A program made the translations under genes and the position numbers. The notes beneath the pieces were generated by a model. The model saw nothing but the letters and a program-made list of their open reading frames with translations. It was not told the DNA's origin and ran no database searches. Positions 45,216-55,699 of a DNA stretch of 64,000 bases are shown here, one piece after another (positions within the stretch are counted from its first letter, which is position 1; each line of letters opens with the position of its first letter). The DNA is taken from assembly GCA_028282025.1 (NCBI GenBank), contig JANQIT010000200.1, positions 18,497-82,496 of the forward strand, written 5' to 3'. The stretch is from Hwanghaeella sp. (GTDB taxonomy: Bacteria > Pseudomonadota > Alphaproteobacteria > UBA8366 > Aestuariispiraceae).

Positions 45216-46094
45216 ATGCTGCCCTTAAGCCTGCCACCGGATTCCGTCTTCACCCCACCCAAATTCTCCGTCCCACGGGGCGCAACGGACAGCCACGCGC
45301 ATGTCATCGATCCACCGGCCGACTATCCCTATGTAGCCAACCGGTCCTACGATCCGGCCGTTGCGCCATTACCCGCGTTCCAAGCGATGCATGCAGCGCT
45401 TGGCCTGGAGAGGGCGGTGATTGTTACGCCCTCCATCTACGGTACAGATAACCGGGCGACGCTGAGAGCCATCGAAGGATATGGCGGTGACGCCCGCGGA
45501 ATCGCGGTAGTCGACGAGAGTATCGAGGACAAAGAGTTCGAATTTCTTCACACAGGCGGGATGCGCGGCGTCCGGCTGAACATCCTCTTCGGCGGCGGTG
45601 TCGGCCTGAGAGCTTTCACGCCTCTGGCGGACCGAATCCGAGAAATGGGTTGGCATATACAACTGCTCATCGATGTCAGCAGGGACCTGACCGACTTGGC
45701 GCCCATTCTCAAACGCGCCCGCATTCCCGTCGTCATCGATCATATGGGACACATGCCCGTCGAACGCGGATTACCGGATCCAGGTTTTGCAATGCTGCGG
45801 GAGTTGGTTCGGGACGGTCTATGCTGGATAAAGCTATCGGGTAACTACCGGATTTCCAAAGCGTTTCCAGATTTTAGGGACGCCATACCCTTCGCCCAAG
45901 CCCTGATCGACGATTGCCCCGCGCACATGGTTTGGGGTACGGACTGGCCGCATGTGGCGCAGATGAAAACGATGCCGAATACCGGAGATTTACTGAACGC
46001 ACTCGGCGATTACGCGCCCGACCCGACCGTTAGGCAGGCAATCCTCGTCGACAACCCGGCGGTTCTATACGGTTTCGATTCCGCCGACGGTTAG
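45216..46094 (+). CDS. Amidohydrolase (2-pyrone-4,6-dicarboxylate hydrolase-like)
   Basis: PRGATDSHAHVIDP, GMRGVRLNILFGGG, PVVIDHMGHMP, MVWGTDWPH. Confidence 0.92.
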   Translation: MLPLSLPPDSVFTPPKFSVPRGATDSHAHVIDPPADYPYVANRSYDPAVAPLPAFQAMHAALGLERAVIVTPSIYGTDNRATLRAIEGYGGDARGIAVVDESIEDKEFEFLHTGGMRGVRLNILFGGGVGLRAFTPLADRIREMGWHIQLLIDVSRDLTDLAPILKRARIPVVIDHMGHMPVERGLPDPGFAMLRELVRDGLCWIKLSGNYRISKAFPDFRDAIPFAQALIDDCPAHMVWGTDWPHVAQMKTMPNTGDLLNALGDYAPDPTVRQAILVDNPAVLYGFDSADG

Positions 46095-46148
46095 GGCTGG
46101 AAGAAATCGCGCGGCGCTGCCAGAGCGTCACGCCCTTCCAAACCAACT

Positions 46149-47036
46149 CTAGCGCCCGGCATCCTTCAGCCACCGCTCCTTGTCGAAGGCGACATTATCG
46201 CCAAAGAAGTGCACAACTTTTTCCAGTGGCTCCATTTCCGCGACATGGTAGGTTCGCGTTGGCGTCAGGATACGCTCCACCTCGGGATAGGCTTCGACCC
46301 AGGCGTCGGCGGTCTGAAGCGTACTCTGCCGCTGCACGACATCCCATATATAGTAATGGTGGGGAATGATCACCCTGGGTTCCAGTCGATCTATGATATG
46401 GGCGACATGAACATGCCCCATCACATGTTGCGAGGCGTCAACCGGCAGCAACGCAATATCGATATGCCCCAGCGCCTTCCAAATGGACTCAGGCGGATCG
46501 TGCCTGTTATCGCCCCAATGGACGATGCGCAGTCCACCTGTCTCCACGACAATCAGGCAGTGATCCCAGGAACGCGGATTGTTCGGGGGGTCGACGTCCA
46601 CACCGTGAAAAGCCTTGTGGATTTTCTTGAAGTCATAGATCGCACAACTTGAGTCTGTGGCGTGCTTGTCGGCAAAACCGTAGATCGTCATATCCCCAAA
46701 CATGTATTTGCCGATCAGCCGGTCCAGCAGCACGTGCGCGTCAAGCCTGTGAAGAGCATCGTGGTCGAAGTGCGCATGGGTCGACGTGCCGATATCGACG
46801 GGCGTGACCGGGAAGTCTGCAAAATACCAGTCCCAGGCACGAGAAGGGTGATTTCTCCAAGGGTCGATCATCACACTGACCCCCATTGGCGAGGTGATAC
46901 GGAACGCTGAACTGCCGAAATAGGCGATCTCCACAGGGCCGTCCTTCGCGGGAACAACCGTCTCCTGAAGCTCGATCATTCGGTTGTGGTTGCTCGTCAT
47001 CTGCCAGACGTTGAGCCCCGTATCGATGTCCACCAT
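46149..47036 (-). CDS. MBL-fold metallo-hydrolase (UlaG-like)
   Basis: SVMIDPWRNHP, STHAHFDHDALHRL, IVHWGDNRHD, IPHHYYIWD. Confidence 0.88.
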   Translation of the reverse strand: MVDIDTGLNVWQMTSNHNRMIELQETVVPAKDGPVEIAYFGSSAFRITSPMGVSVMIDPWRNHPSRAWDWYFADFPVTPVDIGTSTHAHFDHDALHRLDAHVLLDRLIGKYMFGDMTIYGFADKHATDSSCAIYDFKKIHKAFHGVDVDPPNNPRSWDHCLIVVETGGLRIVHWGDNRHDPPESIWKALGHIDIALLPVDASQHVMGHVHVAHIIDRLEPRVIIPHHYYIWDVVQRQSTLQTADAWVEAYPEVERILTPTRTYHVAEMEPLEKVVHFFGDNVAFDKERWLKDAGR

Positions 47037-47264
47037 CCTCAATCCTCTCCACAACGGAATATCATGTCCGAAGCCTAATGCGCCGCTTCGCCTAGAGACA
47101 AGATCGGATTTGAGGAAATCGAAGCGTCGCTCCGGGCCTCGTCTGTTTAGGAGAACCGCCTACGTGAGAAGGTCCTGCGACGCGCGAAAGCATGGCGGTG
47201 GATGTTCTGAGATCATGCTTGATCGACCGCGACGCCCCTTTCGCCGAGTAAAGGAAATGCAGCG

Positions 47265-47783
47265 TCAATCGTCCCTATAGGGATCCGCATAGATTTGCAC
47301 ACCGATCGTCATGCCAATCCCTTCCGCCGCCGTCCGAAGCGGACAGTGCACGCTCTCATAATTGAGAAAACTCTTTCGCGACCGCCAAACCACTTTCCCC
47401 CGGCGAAAGACCGGCCGGCGCGAATCGACGGGAAGCTTGAACGACGAAAGAACGTGCTCGCGGCCACCATCATAGTTGCATTCGGAGACCAATTTTCCAG
47501 TTAGGTCGCGCCCGACAACGGCCACAATGTCCGTCCCGACCAGCCGGTAACGAAAATCCACGCCCCCCTCCAAAACATCCATCAAAATCAGATTTCCCAT
47601 CCATGGTCGCAGATCTTCGGTGGGAAAGTCCGACCGCGCGGGCAACGCGTCGTCATCGCATTTCCGCAGCCAAAGGTTCGCAAACGAGGAAATCGCTGCG
47701 TCCCTAGGCTCGGTGACCAGATCCGAATCCGGTCCCGTGTTTGACTGCACCATCACAGAGACCGCCTGATTTAGAGCTATCAC
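47265..47783 (-). CDS. PAS domain-containing protein
   Basis: LRPWMGNLILMDVLEGGVDFRYRLVGTDIVAVVGRDLTGK. Confidence 0.8.
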   Translation of the reverse strand: MIALNQAVSVMVQSNTGPDSDLVTEPRDAAISSFANLWLRKCDDDALPARSDFPTEDLRPWMGNLILMDVLEGGVDFRYRLVGTDIVAVVGRDLTGKLVSECNYDGGREHVLSSFKLPVDSRRPVFRRGKVVWRSRKSFLNYESVHCPLRTAAEGIGMTIGVQIYADPYRDD

Positions 47784-48078
47784 GGCCCTGCCCCTACTAG
47801 AGAGTTAGGTTTTTTTGGGAATCTCGGCAAGTGCAGGGCTGTTTTAACATAGTGCAGCCCTTTCGGCGTCGGCTGCAGCGACGCCGTAGGCATCTCCGCC
47901 TAAATCAAGCGCAACCCTATAAAATGCAAAGGTTTCAGAGCATCAACAGGAATAGCTTCGGCGCGCGTCCGGACTGCGTCAGGCACTGCGTGCCATGCGT
48001 CCAGCATCGCGGCGCACCGACTTCCTAGCCGGAAGGTTGGTGACCGCGTCTCAGCGGGTCGGAATAAAGGCCGCTGCT

Positions 48079-48969
48079 TTAATCCGCGCAGATCCGCCCA
48101 TGCCAGGTCAGACTATGCGGCAATTGAGGCGACGCCGTCCCAGAGCCCTGGCACGCCACATCCAGTTGAGCTTGGGTCAGGTTCTTCGCCCGCCGCAGAT
48201 CCGCGCCGCCGATATTCGCGCCGGCCAATATAGCGCCCGCTAAGTTCGCCCCGCGCAAATCGGCGCCCCGCATCGGTCCGCCATGACTTCTCATTCCCGG
48301 TAGGGTTTGTTCGATCAGTACCGCCAGTTCCGGATCTCTTTTGCTTTTTTCTGCGCCGCCAAGTGTCCGGTCGACCAGCGGCTCTTCACTAAGGTCCGCA
48401 TCGGAAAGATCAGCGCCAGACAGGTCCGCCATGCTGAGAACGATCCCACTAAGGTCGGCGCCGCTTAGATTTGCACCGGGCAGACCGGCCCCTGTCATGA
48501 TCGAGCCGCGCAGGTCCGCGTTGGCCAGATCCGCTTGCGGAAGGGACGCCATACTGAGATAGGCGAAGAGCCCCTCCACATCGCGCAACCGTGCGTCGCT
48601 CAACGTTGCCCCGGTCAGGTTGGCACCCGTTAAAATCGCACCTGTCAGTTCCGCCCTATCGAGGTTCGCTGCGCTCAGTCGGGCCTGGCTCAAATCGGCA
48701 GATCGAAAAACCCGGCCGCTCAGGTCTTCACCGCTAAGATTTTGCCCGCGAAACCCAGGATCGGACTTGCTAGCTCTTTCAAGCACGTCGCCGGGACCCG
48801 CCGCCCAAGCCATGGCCCCCGCAAGGGCGACCGCCGCCATCGTAACCTTAATCATACCGTCACCCCCAAGATCAGCCCCAAAGCCGCTTCCCTTCGCGGC
48901 TCCGTCCAACAGACGCCCATTGAACAACCTGTCAACAGGCGTCAACAATATCTGAATCCAAAAAAACAA
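48079..48969 (-). CDS. Pentapeptide-repeat protein
   Basis: Tandem A(D/N)LxX repeats: LSGRVFRSADLSQARLSAANLDRAELTGAILTGANLTGATLSDARL... Confidence 0.92.
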   Translation of the reverse strand: MFFWIQILLTPVDRLFNGRLLDGAAKGSGFGADLGGDGMIKVTMAAVALAGAMAWAAGPGDVLERASKSDPGFRGQNLSGEDLSGRVFRSADLSQARLSAANLDRAELTGAILTGANLTGATLSDARLRDVEGLFAYLSMASLPQADLANADLRGSIMTGAGLPGANLSGADLSGIVLSMADLSGADLSDADLSEEPLVDRTLGGAEKSKRDPELAVLIEQTLPGMRSHGGPMRGADLRGANLAGAILAGANIGGADLRRAKNLTQAQLDVACQGSGTASPQLPHSLTWHGRICAD

Positions 48970-49501
48970 CCATGGTTGGCGGCGCCAGCAATATGAATGA
49001 CTGTTAATTTTGAAAACAATGGATCACACGGATGACAATATATTGCGGGCTGTTCAAATCGCGGCGGACTTCCATCAACACGCGCGAAGACAGAACGATT
49101 AAGATTGCGTCCTTGGCCGCTCAACGACACTGACCGCTCTCGGTCGCCTGGCCGAGCCAAAGACGGATGGACGGGGGTATCCCTGACCATCCGTGCGGCT
49201 CATCTCTCCGCTATCCTTTCGTGTTCCAATACTAAGTGTTCATCCGGCTCTGGCTTCGCCGCACGGAAGAACCTGGCATGAGTGAGAAGGTCGTCTTGCC
49301 CGAACAAGAGAGATCGCGATGCCCACTTCCTTTGAAATCCAGGGACCGATTGCCGATGTCGCTGAGGCACACCCCCGCGCCTGGCGGACGCCGGGTGCAC
49401 TAGGTCTCCGCCTGGGGGTCGGTTCACTATGAGGGCCGGAAGGCCGGCGCCTCATGGATGAACCTGGCTTTCGAGAAAAGGGACTGTCCCTTTCACCTCG
49501 C

Positions 49502-50608
49502 TTAAATATCCGTCTCTTCCAGAACACCGCGCCGGATCTGATCCCGCTCCATGCTTTCGAACAAGGCCTTGAAGTTGCCTTCTCCGAACCCTTCGTCGCC
49601 CTTGCGCTGGATGATCTCGAAAAAGATCGGACCGATCACCGTTTCGGTGAAGATCTGCAGCAGGATACCACCGCCTTCCGTCGGCGCACCGTCCAGCAGA
49701 ATGCCGCGCGGCTTCAGTTCGCGGACCGCCTCTCCATGCCCGGGGACCCGCCCGTCGAGCATCTCGTAATAGGTTTCCGGCGGCGGCGTCATGAACTTCA
49801 CGCCCCCCGCGCGCAACGCATCGACCGTAGCGTAGATGTCGTCGGTCGACAGAGCGATATGCTGGATACCCTCGCCGTTGTAGGCGTTCAGGTATTCCTC
49901 GATCTGCGATTTGTCGTCCGACGACTCGTTGATCGGTATGCGGATCTTGCCGCAGGGACTGGTCATGGCCTTGCTGGTCAGACCGGTCAATTTACCTTCG
50001 ATATCGAAGAACCGGATTTCCTTGAAATTGAACAGCTTCTCGTAAAAGTGCGCCCATGTGTCCATGCGCCCGCGGAAGACATTATGCGTCAGGTGGTCAA
50101 CTGTCAGCAGCCCGGCGCCGTTCGGATTTTGCTCTACGCCCTCTATCGGCACGAAGTCGATGTCATAGATGGTCGGCGCGTCGTACCGATCCACCAGGTA
50201 GATCAAACTGTCGCCGATTCCGTGGATCGCCGGGATGTTCAACTCCATCGGACCGACCTGCCCATGGAAGGGCTTTGCGCCAAGCTGCAACGCACGTTCA
50301 TATGCCTTGGCGGCATCCACCACGCGGAAACCGATGGCGCAGGCGGAAGGGCCGTGCACATTGGCGAATGCCTGGGCGAAGCTGGTCGGCTCCGCATTGA
50401 CAATGAAATTGACCCCGCCCTGCCGGTAAAGCGTCACGTCCTTCGAACGATGGCGTGCAACCGCCGTGAAACCCATCGTCTCGAACAACTGTTTCAATGC
50501 CGCGGGATCCTTCGCGGTATATTCGACGAATTCGAAACCGTCCGTTCCCATCGGATTGACCGTGCTGATTAAGCCTGGCTCGAACCCGTTATCCCCTGTC
50601 GCCGGCAT
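49502..50608 (-). CDS. hppD: 4-hydroxyphenylpyruvate dioxygenase
   Basis: Full-length; [86 protein letters not shown]. Confidence 0.97.
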   Translation of the reverse strand: MPATGDNGFEPGLISTVNPMGTDGFEFVEYTAKDPAALKQLFETMGFTAVARHRSKDVTLYRQGGVNFIVNAEPTSFAQAFANVHGPSACAIGFRVVDAAKAYERALQLGAKPFHGQVGPMELNIPAIHGIGDSLIYLVDRYDAPTIYDIDFVPIEGVEQNPNGAGLLTVDHLTHNVFRGRMDTWAHFYEKLFNFKEIRFFDIEGKLTGLTSKAMTSPCGKIRIPINESSDDKSQIEEYLNAYNGEGIQHIALSTDDIYATVDALRAGGVKFMTPPPETYYEMLDGRVPGHGEAVRELKPRGILLDGAPTEGGGILLQIFTETVIGPIFFEIIQRKGDEGFGEGNFKALFESMERDQIRRGVLEETDI

Positions 50609-50711
50609 GGTGCCTCCCCTGTCCTGAACACAGAATTCTTGGGCCCGCCATGCAGCACTACGGCGTAAAGCCGGCCCAACGATCCGGTTCACAGGAGATA
50701 GGCGAAACAGA

Positions 50712-50735
50712 AATTAGTTTCAAGTGAAACTAATT
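50712..50735. promoter_or_regulatory. Palindromic operator candidate upstream of hppD
   Basis: AATTAGTTTCA-AG-TGAAACTAATT: perfect 11-bp arms, 2-bp centre. Confidence 0.75.
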
Positions 50736-50768
50736 ACCTATTGACCCTGTCATTGATTCCGAAACGCG

Positions 50769-51530
50769 TCACTGAATGACTTCGAAAGACCGGCCGGCCT
50801 CCTCGCGCAGCAGGTTCACCGCTTCCTGCGCATCCGGCTCGGGAACGAACAAATCGCCAAGCCCATCGCAGTCGTAGCCCAGCCGTGTGACATCCCGGAC
50901 ATAGAGGACCGCGACCCGCTTCCCGTCGAGCCCCGCCTGTTCGCTTTCGAAGCTGCGTACGAACACATCCTCGGACAGGCCGAACCCTTTCTCGCCGACG
51001 TTCCGCAGCATCGCAGCGAAGTCAGGACTAAGCCCCTCGACCTGCCCCGGCTGTACGCACGCCATGCGGGAGATATAGTCGAGCCGCCCAAGACGAACGG
51101 TTTCGGCGATCTGGCCGGCCGGGTCTGCAGCCTCCGCCAACTCTGCATCCTCCCCGTCTGCAACACTAGGGACCGAGGCAGGCCCGGGGAGCAGGGCGAT
51201 CTGAACGAAAGTCCCCGGAAGGGCGGCGGACCGCTCCGAATAGAGCCAGACCGGCCCGGCTACGCCGGCCACCGCATCTCCGCGTGAATCGCTTTGCAGT
51301 TCGAACTGATAGGAAATGCTGAGATTCTCGGATACCGGCGGGACAATGGCCATGTCGTTGTAGCGGTCGAACGTATTACCCGAAACGGTCGGAGCACTTC
51401 CGAGATAAGTCTCTTTCTCGGCCGAACCGATCACCCCGCATCCGGCGGCGCCAGCAATGACGGCCACAAAAGCCGCCGTCCTGAAAAAGCGGACGAAACC
51501 AGCATGATCAGCGCCATCAAAACTCCCCAT
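50769..51530 (-). CDS. Lipoprotein of unknown function
   Basis: Hydrophobic N-terminus with AGAAGCGVIG lipobox-like sequence; 253 aa. Confidence 0.6.
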   Translation of the reverse strand: MGSFDGADHAGFVRFFRTAAFVAVIAGAAGCGVIGSAEKETYLGSAPTVSGNTFDRYNDMAIVPPVSENLSISYQFELQSDSRGDAVAGVAGPVWLYSERSAALPGTFVQIALLPGPASVPSVADGEDAELAEAADPAGQIAETVRLGRLDYISRMACVQPGQVEGLSPDFAAMLRNVGEKGFGLSEDVFVRSFESEQAGLDGKRVAVLYVRDVTRLGYDCDGLGDLFVPEPDAQEAVNLLREEAGRSFEVIQ

Positions 51531-51677
51531 CGGATCACCCTTCTACACCGTCGAATACTATCCGCTGCACCGTTATCCCAAGCGGCGGCGGCACGCCACC
51601 CTCGGCGGGTTCTTTTACGCCGATTTGGCGGTATAACACAAAGTCCGCACGCACCGTGCTTCAACCGCCACCGGATT

Positions 51678-52355
51678 ATGAGATCAACAATGGCAAGCAC
51701 CAGCCTAACTCTGTCGCCCGATATCCTCGACTACGTCCGAAGCGTGGGATGCCGCGAACCGGAAATCCTGGCGCAATTGCGCAGGGAAACGCAGACCATG
51801 ACGCAAGGCGTTATGCAGATTTCGCCGGAGCAGGGAGCCTTCATGCGCCTGTTGATCCTGCTATCGGGTGCGAAGCGTTGCCTGGAAGTAGGCACCTTTA
51901 CCGGCTACAGCGCCCTTGTGACGGCCCAGTCGCTGCCGGAAGACGGTACGCTTGTCTGTTGCGACGTGAGCGAGGAGTGGACGGCCATCGCACAACGTTA
52001 CTGGCGCGAAGCCGGCGTCGCGGACAAGATCGATCTGCGGATACACCCGGCGGTAGAGACGCTGGATACCCTGATCGCGGAAGGCCGTTCCGGAACGTTC
52101 GATTTCGCTTTCATCGACGCCGACAAAGTATCCTACGACTTCTACTACGAACGCTGCCTGACTTTGTTGAGGCCTGGCGGTCTGATCGCGGTGGACAACG
52201 TGCTGTGGGGCGGCGCCGTCACGGACCTGAAGGATCAATCAGCCGATACCGTGGCGCTGCGCGCACTGAACGCGAAAATCGCCGGCGACAACCGTGTCGA
52301 TCATTGCCTGACAACTATCGGAGATGGTTTGACATTGGCGAGAAAACGCCATTAG
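51678..52355 (+). CDS. O-methyltransferase (class I SAM, caffeoyl-CoA OMT-like)
   Basis: CLEVGTFTGYSALVTAQSLPEDG, FDFAFIDADKVSYDFYYERCLTLLRPGGLIAVDNVLWGG. Confidence 0.93.
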   Translation: MRSTMASTSLTLSPDILDYVRSVGCREPEILAQLRRETQTMTQGVMQISPEQGAFMRLLILLSGAKRCLEVGTFTGYSALVTAQSLPEDGTLVCCDVSEEWTAIAQRYWREAGVADKIDLRIHPAVETLDTLIAEGRSGTFDFAFIDADKVSYDFYYERCLTLLRPGGLIAVDNVLWGGAVTDLKDQSADTVALRALNAKIAGDNRVDHCLTTIGDGLTLARKRH

Positions 52356-52438
52356 CCATAGCCACTGAGTGGATTCTTGATATGCTAATGTAATAATTGA
52401 CGCGGTCGGAACCCACGGATTGACCTAATGGTTGTCGC

Positions 52439-52849
52439 ATGGAAATAGAAACCCTTTCGCTGCGGCAAAGGATCGGTACCGCCGTCAGGTACTTTCGCCT
52501 GAAGCAGGGACTCAGTCTTGCGGATGTCGCCGCTGCAACCGGGTGCGGCGATCCAAACAGGATCGCCAGGATCGAGGCCGGTGACGGTGCGGATCTCCTT
52601 GTCGAAGAGCTCGGACATCTGGCAACCGCCCTCAACGCCCCTGTCAACGCACTTATCAACGGCACATTCGGGTCCCACGAGGCGAACATGGCGTCAACCG
52701 ACAACCAGATACAGGACCGGCTCGTCGCCGATACCGTCGACCTGCTGCGGGTATTGAAGGCGGAAGGCCGGCTCACCTTATCCGAAGACCTTTTCGAACC
52801 CTATGCACAGGCCGTCGCCGAACGGGCGCTTGCGAAGCGCCGGGGTTAA
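52439..52849 (+). CDS. XRE-family helix-turn-helix protein
   Basis: LRQRIGTAVRYFRLKQGLSLADVAAATGCGDPNRIARIEAG. Confidence 0.8.
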   Translation: MEIETLSLRQRIGTAVRYFRLKQGLSLADVAAATGCGDPNRIARIEAGDGADLLVEELGHLATALNAPVNALINGTFGSHEANMASTDNQIQDRLVADTVDLLRVLKAEGRLTLSEDLFEPYAQAVAERALAKRRG

Positions 52850-53012
52850 CGGCTCCAGGGCCTGAAAGCAAATCGGTCACTCTGGCTTGCGGAACCGTGC
52901 GACAAGGCAGTTTCCCGCTGCGGGTCGGATTTTCAAATCTCGAATACACCCTTTAATCATGTAAAGAACTTGGTTATTCTCGCTTTAGCTCTACACAGAG
53001 AAGCCCCAAGCC

Positions 53013-53258
53013 ATGACACACGCTAACGACAATGGAACGTCGTCGGGCGGCAAAGTTCCGTTCGTGGTCCAGACTGCGGACGAGCTTGTTCAGATGTCTA
53101 TTCGCCTGAAAATGTCGGTCTGCGAACTCCTGAAAAGCGGCACCGTACTGCTGTCCGGGCGTTCCGGTGAAGAAGCTTGCGAGTTGGAAGCGATCGAAGT
53201 GGGCGCCGAACTTAAGGCGAGCCTGTCGGCTGCCAGCGAAAATGACACCGTCGCATAA
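53013..53258 (+). CDS. Small conserved-looking hypothetical protein
   Basis: 81 aa; overlaps the start of the next ORF. Confidence 0.55.
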   Translation: MTHANDNGTSSGGKVPFVVQTADELVQMSIRLKMSVCELLKSGTVLLSGRSGEEACELEAIEVGAELKASLSAASENDTVA

Positions 53259-54066
53259 ACCTTCGCGGGATGCCCGTGGCTGGTGGGTGATCCCGCTCAG
53301 GCATGGCGTCCGGCGTCAGGAACATTTGGAATTTCAACACGGCGACCGGTATGACGACCGGGTTGTAAGGCAAATGGCGCGGCTCGGCGCGGGAACGGTG
53401 TATCAGGACAGGACACGAACCTTTATCTCGCTGCATCCCAAATTCTGCCCTCCGGAAGTGGCCGCGGAGACGCTGGAGGTGGCCCGCCGCGGTGTGCCAC
53501 CATACCATCTGCGTTATTATCTCGACGGGTGGGCTGTGCGGAGGCTCGATTCCGTTCCGGAATTGGAAGACGCATTGCAGTTCATCCTCGCCCTGGACAA
53601 TGTGCGAGCCTTGCCGCGCCCTCTGCAAATCACTCCGGTAAAGGTCGAAGCCGGCAAGGCGCATGGAAAGTTGCGCGATGTGATCGCCAATCCGTGTAAC
53701 CACGAGAACCAGATGGTCGTCTTCGCAATACGAGGGGAACGGTTCTTCTACGACGCCATCGGACCCGACGCGCTCGTCACCTCCCTCCTTGGCGAGGATT
53801 GGCGTCAGCAAACAATCGGGGCGCCGCATGATAACGGACTTGCCGATCGGAAGTTCGACCGTAAGACATCAGAAGCTTACGCCTGGGTGGCCAAAACCCG
53901 TCAGCCCCATACATCGCGTGTCTCCGGTCTTATGAAGACGTCCGGCGGCGGTATCTACCAGAACTATCTAAGGACTATTGTCTATATTGACGGGTCGGCG
54001 CCGCGGGTTGCGTCATTGTCACAACTTGCTGGCGATGCAGGTCCGCTAAATCTAGCCGCTGGATAG
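53242..54066 (+). CDS. Hypothetical protein
   Basis: ATG 53242 overlapping the upstream stop; 274 aa. Confidence 0.6.
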   Translation: MTPSHKPSRDARGWWVIPLRHGVRRQEHLEFQHGDRYDDRVVRQMARLGAGTVYQDRTRTFISLHPKFCPPEVAAETLEVARRGVPPYHLRYYLDGWAVRRLDSVPELEDALQFILALDNVRALPRPLQITPVKVEAGKAHGKLRDVIANPCNHENQMVVFAIRGERFFYDAIGPDALVTSLLGEDWRQQTIGAPHDNGLADRKFDRKTSEAYAWVAKTRQPHTSRVSGLMKTSGGGIYQNYLRTIVYIDGSAPRVASLSQLAGDAGPLNLAAG

Positions 54067-54769
54067 TCCTGTCGATTTCGGCATCGATGTCGGACAAAGT
54101 GGACCAAAGGATAGTCTCGTACCATTGCGCCTGTCCCTCCGCATCGCGGAAGGTCAAGGCCGCCAAGTCATTGTGGTAGTATCCGTAACTCGCCAATATT
54201 CCTTTTTCAGCAGTTGGATAAGGCGCCATACCGAAGATGAACCGGGGGGCCCCGGTGAGGATCGCAATCAGAAACGCCATTTTCGGCAAAAGCTCGCGCC
54301 CCAACGGCATGTTCTGGACCACTTGACCGCGCCAGGCACGATGAAGCCACATCTGTCCGTGGTAGATACCGTGTCCCGATAAGGCATTGCTATTGTCGCC
54401 ACGGATCAACGTTTTCGACGGTGCTATGGGAGAATCCGGAGAGCAATAGAGTCTCACATGCCGGGCGAGATGATCAGTCAGGGTGGTGTCGCCCAGATAC
54501 CAATGGCGCATGGCCTGGACATGGACAATCTCATCATTGTGCCAGCCACAAATCCAGAAACCGTTATGGGGCCCCACGTCCGACAATTCGGGGTCGAAGA
54601 CGGGAAAGACCGGACGTTCCACGCCCTCTTCATAAGCGTGTGCCAGACCGTCGAAATCGGTACGGATTTCCAGTTTGATTCCAATCCGGTCGAGAGCGTC
54701 GGAAAACCGCGCGTACAGCAGCGCCGCACTGTGCGCCCGCACACTCCGATGCTTCATAGCCGCCTCCAC
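53975..54769 (-). CDS. Hypothetical protein
   Basis: 264 aa; NGFWICGWHNDEIVHVQAMRHWYLGDTTL...; convergent overlap with 53242-54066. Confidence 0.65.
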   Translation of the reverse strand: MEAAMKHRSVRAHSAALLYARFSDALDRIGIKLEIRTDFDGLAHAYEEGVERPVFPVFDPELSDVGPHNGFWICGWHNDEIVHVQAMRHWYLGDTTLTDHLARHVRLYCSPDSPIAPSKTLIRGDNSNALSGHGIYHGQMWLHRAWRGQVVQNMPLGRELLPKMAFLIAILTGAPRFIFGMAPYPTAEKGILASYGYYHNDLAALTFRDAEGQAQWYETILWSTLSDIDAEIDRTIQRLDLADLHRQQVVTMTQPAAPTRQYRQ

Positions 54770-54868
54770 AACCTTTCAGAATTTTATTAGTAAGAAAATA
54801 AACCTGTTATTGCAATAAATCTCCAAGGACATTGCAGGAACACATAAGGGGCTTGTGCGGCTTTTCTG

Positions 54869-55567
54869 TCAGGAACGGCGGCGCAAGGCTCGCAGCAGGA
54901 GCCAAAGAACACAGCCGCAGATCAGCAGAGCGGCCCACGCTTCCCAACCGAGATGTTCCATATTATCGCCCATCACGACCATGATGGCGGTCATGGGAAG
55001 AATGCCCAGTCCGGTGGTCCAAAGAAACTGCCACCAGGATATTCTCGTCAGCCCGGCCGCGTAGTTGATCAGGTTGAACGCTATGACTGGAAAGAACCGC
55101 CCCACCAGCACCGCCTGCCAACCGTTGACCGCGGCCCAATCATCCAACTTGTTCCAATGCCGCTCGGAAACCATGCGTTCGACAAACGGCCGGCCGAGCC
55201 GCCTGGATAGACCGAAGGCCACCGCCGCGCCGATCATCGCACCGGACCATGTGATCAAGGTTCCCCAATAGGGTCCGTACAGCATGCCGTTCGCAAAGGC
55301 GAGGAACTCGGCGGGAAACGGCACGAATGAGTGCGCCACCATCAACCCGATGGATCCCGCCACGCCCCAGACGCCCCAATCGCGGATGGTTTCGACAAGG
55401 GTATGAATGGACATCTCGATATCCAGGTAGGCTAGAACGGCAGCCAGGATGACGGCGGCGGTCGCCAGCACCGCCAACAGCAACAGCAGCTTGGACAGCA
55501 AAGCGGGCCGCCGCCCAACAACAGCCGGCTTATCCTCTGCAGCAGAAGGTTCGTTGGAATCGCGCAT
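54869..55567 (-). CDS. TVP38/TMEM64 (DedA-like) membrane protein
   Basis: VPFPAEFLAFANGMLYGPYWGTLITWSGAMIGAAVAFGLSRRLGRPFVERM, VLVGRFFPVIAFNLINYAAGLTRISWWQFLWTTGLGILP. Confidence 0.9.
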   Translation of the reverse strand: MRDSNEPSAAEDKPAVVGRRPALLSKLLLLLAVLATAAVILAAVLAYLDIEMSIHTLVETIRDWGVWGVAGSIGLMVAHSFVPFPAEFLAFANGMLYGPYWGTLITWSGAMIGAAVAFGLSRRLGRPFVERMVSERHWNKLDDWAAVNGWQAVLVGRFFPVIAFNLINYAAGLTRISWWQFLWTTGLGILPMTAIMVVMGDNMEHLGWEAWAALLICGCVLWLLLRALRRRS

Positions 55568-55699
55568 GCGGCCCCGGCATTTCAATCCTGCCAGCAGTAT
55601 AGCTGGGGCCTTCCCCGTGATAAGACACAAGCCCGTGCGCGCACTTGGCAATCGCGCCCACAAAATTGCGGCGTCGATAGGAAACAGAAGAAAACCGGC

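Noticed and set aside
48079-48969. Pentapeptide-repeat protein as antibiotic-resistance (Qnr-like) gene
   Set aside because: Generic secreted pentapeptide-repeat protein with N-terminal signal; nothing specific for Qnr.
49454-50572. 372 aa plus-strand ORF
   Set aside because: Antisense to hppD.
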